Part shown: positions 62,848-64,000 of the stretch, piece after piece
Numbering within the stretch: position 1 is the first letter of the stretch
Layout of the letters: each line of letters begins with the position of its first letter
From: Bacteroidota bacterium
GTDB taxonomy: Bacteria > Bacteroidota > Bacteroidia > Sphingobacteriales > Sphingobacteriaceae
Assembly: GCA_018266915.1 (NCBI GenBank)
Contig: JAFDZM010000024.1
Span: forward strand, 90,158-154,157
Direction: 5' to 3'
Length of the DNA: 64,000 nt
Program-made: the position numbers and the translations under genes
The notes under the pieces: generated by a model
The model's database searches: none
What the model was told of the DNA's origin: nothing
The model's input: only the letters and a program-made list of their open reading frames with translations

Positions 62848-64000
62848 ATGAGTGCTACCTACAATTGGGCATACAAGCCAGGAGTTGCGAATAAGTATAG
62901 TTTTACTATCGCATCCGGCGCAGATAATGTAAAGCCTTCTAATGCTTGCTATATAGCATTATTTGGAAATGATAGTACAGGCAATGGCAGCAGACAGTAT
63001 CCTTACCGGACAATTGCAGCAGGTGTGACAAATACCCCGGCAAATGGGTATTTAATAATAGGGCCGGGCACCTATCGTGAAGGTGATATTCCCGGAACGC
63101 CGATAAACGGTAAATCTTTGGTAGGTGATGGAGATGTTAATATCGACATATCTTATTATTCGTCTTTGTATCCGGATAACGGAACTGGTACTCTGAACTC
63201 ATACAATATAAAATTTAAAGGCAATACCACGAATTCTGTTGTTAGCAATAGCGCCGGTACACAGGGGTATTTCACCGATTGCGTTTTTGACGGTTGCAAC
63301 ATTAGCGGAAATGGTAATCTGCAAGGCAATATCTATCTCATACGGAATTGCGTTTTCTGCAACATATCAGTGAACCTGAACTTTAATAGTGTAGTGATAC
63401 GAAATTGTACTTTTTACAATAATACCAGCATAAATATTAACAGTAGTTCAGCTCCCGATATAAGGTCTATTATATTTTATAAATGTAATATCAATTTTAA
63501 CGGGGGCGGTGTTTATCCGGCTTATTCACTTTTTTATCAATGCAATTTCAGGTTTGCCGGTTCAGCGCAATTTGGGGGAGCATTGTATCCGGGTACACCG
63601 ACGGGCTATACTTACATAAGCGACATAGCCACCCTGAGAAGTAGCTATACAGCGGCTTATTCAGCATTTACTAATGCACTACCATATTGCGTCGTAACGG
63701 ATCCTATCTTTAACAATATCAATATCGGGGACGTGACATTAGCATTCGATAGTTCTGCAAAAAATTTAAGCTATAATGGAACATACATAGGAGCGCACTC
63801 AATTGCTGGCCCTGTACAATTATCCGCTACCGAAGCCAGCGGCAACTTTGATTTTTCAACTGCGGTCAACCTTACTATTAACGACAATAGTTTAACTATA
63901 ACCGATACGACCCAAAACAGCCAGGTAGATACCAAACTGATTGCCAACCCCACCGGGCGCGAACTGTCCAAATTATCGGTATCAGGTATTACTGCCGACA
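62848..64000 (+). CDS. Right-handed beta-helix protein, 3' part outside window
   Basis: Read from the ATG at 62848, 2 nt after the preceding stop, and open to the window end (at least 384 residues). There is no signal peptide. Early text ALFGNDSTGNGSRQYPYRTI and GYLIIGPGTYREGDIPGTP is the start pattern of DUF1565/pectate-lyase-like beta-helices. Many short NC/SN-rich turns follow (YFTDCVFDGCNISGNG, IRNCVFCNISVNL). Such folds occur in phage tailspikes. The close spacing indicates co-translation with the fibre gene. Whether it degrades or only binds glycans cannot be told. Confidence 0.82.
   Translation, partial: MSATYNWAYKPGVANKYSFTIASGADNVKPSNACYIALFGNDSTGNGSRQYPYRTIAAGVTNTPANGYLIIGPGTYREGDIPGTPINGKSLVGDGDVNIDISYYSSLYPDNGTGTLNSYNIKFKGNTTNSVVSNSAGTQGYFTDCVFDGCNISGNGNLQGNIYLIRNCVFCNISVNLNFNSVVIRNCTFYNNTSININSSSAPDIRSIIFYKCNINFNGGGVYPAYSLFYQCNFRFAGSAQFGGALYPGTPTGYTYISDIATLRSSYTAAYSAFTNALPYCVVTDPIFNNINIGDVTLAFDSSAKNLSYNGTYIGAHSIAGPVQLSATEASGNFDFSTAVNLTINDNSLTITDTTQNSQVDTKLIANPTGRELSKLSVSGITAD

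Larger units (their letters stand above)
36048..64000 (+). mobile_element. Integrative, phage-related island at tRNA-Leu(GAG); right end outside window
   Basis: The left edge is inferred from the tRNA 3' end next to an integrase. Contents are integrase, RadC-like gene, minus-strand lysis-type cassette, a toxin-immunity pair and a series of giant or fibre-like proteins. The base composition is uneven, with very A/T-rich parts at 37800-40560 and 43951-47111. No replication, capsid, portal, terminase, sheath, tube or baseplate gene is seen. It may be a satellite, a tailocin-like remnant, or the variable end of a prophage that continues past 64000. Confidence 0.55.

Noticed and set aside
36000..64000. 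CRISPR array, rRNA genes, or second att copy in the island
   Set aside because: No regularly spaced short repeats, no rRNA-like sequence, and no repeat of the tRNA-Leu(GAG) 3' end was found by reading.

Overview
The window comes from a Bacteroidota chromosome, most likely a Sphingobacteriaceae member of the Mucilaginibacter/Pedobacter kind. The grounds are a fused ccoNO gene, a single-haem CcoP, weak ribosome-binding sites, a TTTG/TAnnTTTG-type promoter, lipoprotein signals and the gene families present. No species can be named from the sequence alone.

Region 1 (1-4134) holds two-component genes on the minus strand: a soluble receiver-PAS histidine kinase cut by the window edge, an Rcp1-type receiver and a membrane histidine kinase. 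Region 2 (4826-7865) is a plus-strand MacA/MacB-like exporter made of a lipoprotein adaptor, an FtsX-type permease and an ATPase.

Region 3 (about 7900-33900) is a compact oxygen-limitation locus. A soluble kinase with a FixL-type haem PAS overlaps a response regulator whose output is a CRP/FNR domain. Next come D-lactate dehydrogenase and oxygen-independent HemN. On the minus strand lie the complete cbb3 oxidase set (ccoNO, Q, P, G, H, a TauE/SafE-like protein, ccoS, ccoI), two universal stress proteins, an L,D-transpeptidase, phosphoketolase with acetate kinase, and an Mg2+-type P-type ATPase. Twelve copies of a TGAY-N4-RTCA palindrome, plus two degenerate ones, sit in front of these transcription units. 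Many are centred about 78 nt before the start codon. This reads as one regulon of the FixL-like / receiver-CRP pair.

Region 4 (34052-36047) has tRNA-Lys(TTT), a Ycf48-like protein, a DUF2147 protein and two tRNA-Leu genes (CAG and GAG).

Region 5 (36048 to the end) is an accessory island. A tyrosine recombinase starts 71 nt after tRNA-Leu(GAG), which is probably the attachment site, and a RadC-like gene follows. A minus-strand lysis-type cassette (holin-like protein, T4-type lysozyme, small membrane protein, spanin-like lipoprotein) faces away from a run of plus-strand genes of at least 23 kb. That run encodes very large proteins without signal peptides (up to 2107 residues). It includes a toxin with a C-terminal EndoU nuclease domain followed by a probable immunity gene, a decayed gene, and at least two phage-fibre-like proteins sharing one N-terminal anchor. 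No capsid, sheath, tube or portal gene is visible. The island may be a lysis-released, fibre-based toxin system or the variable end of a larger phage-derived element. Its right end is outside the window.
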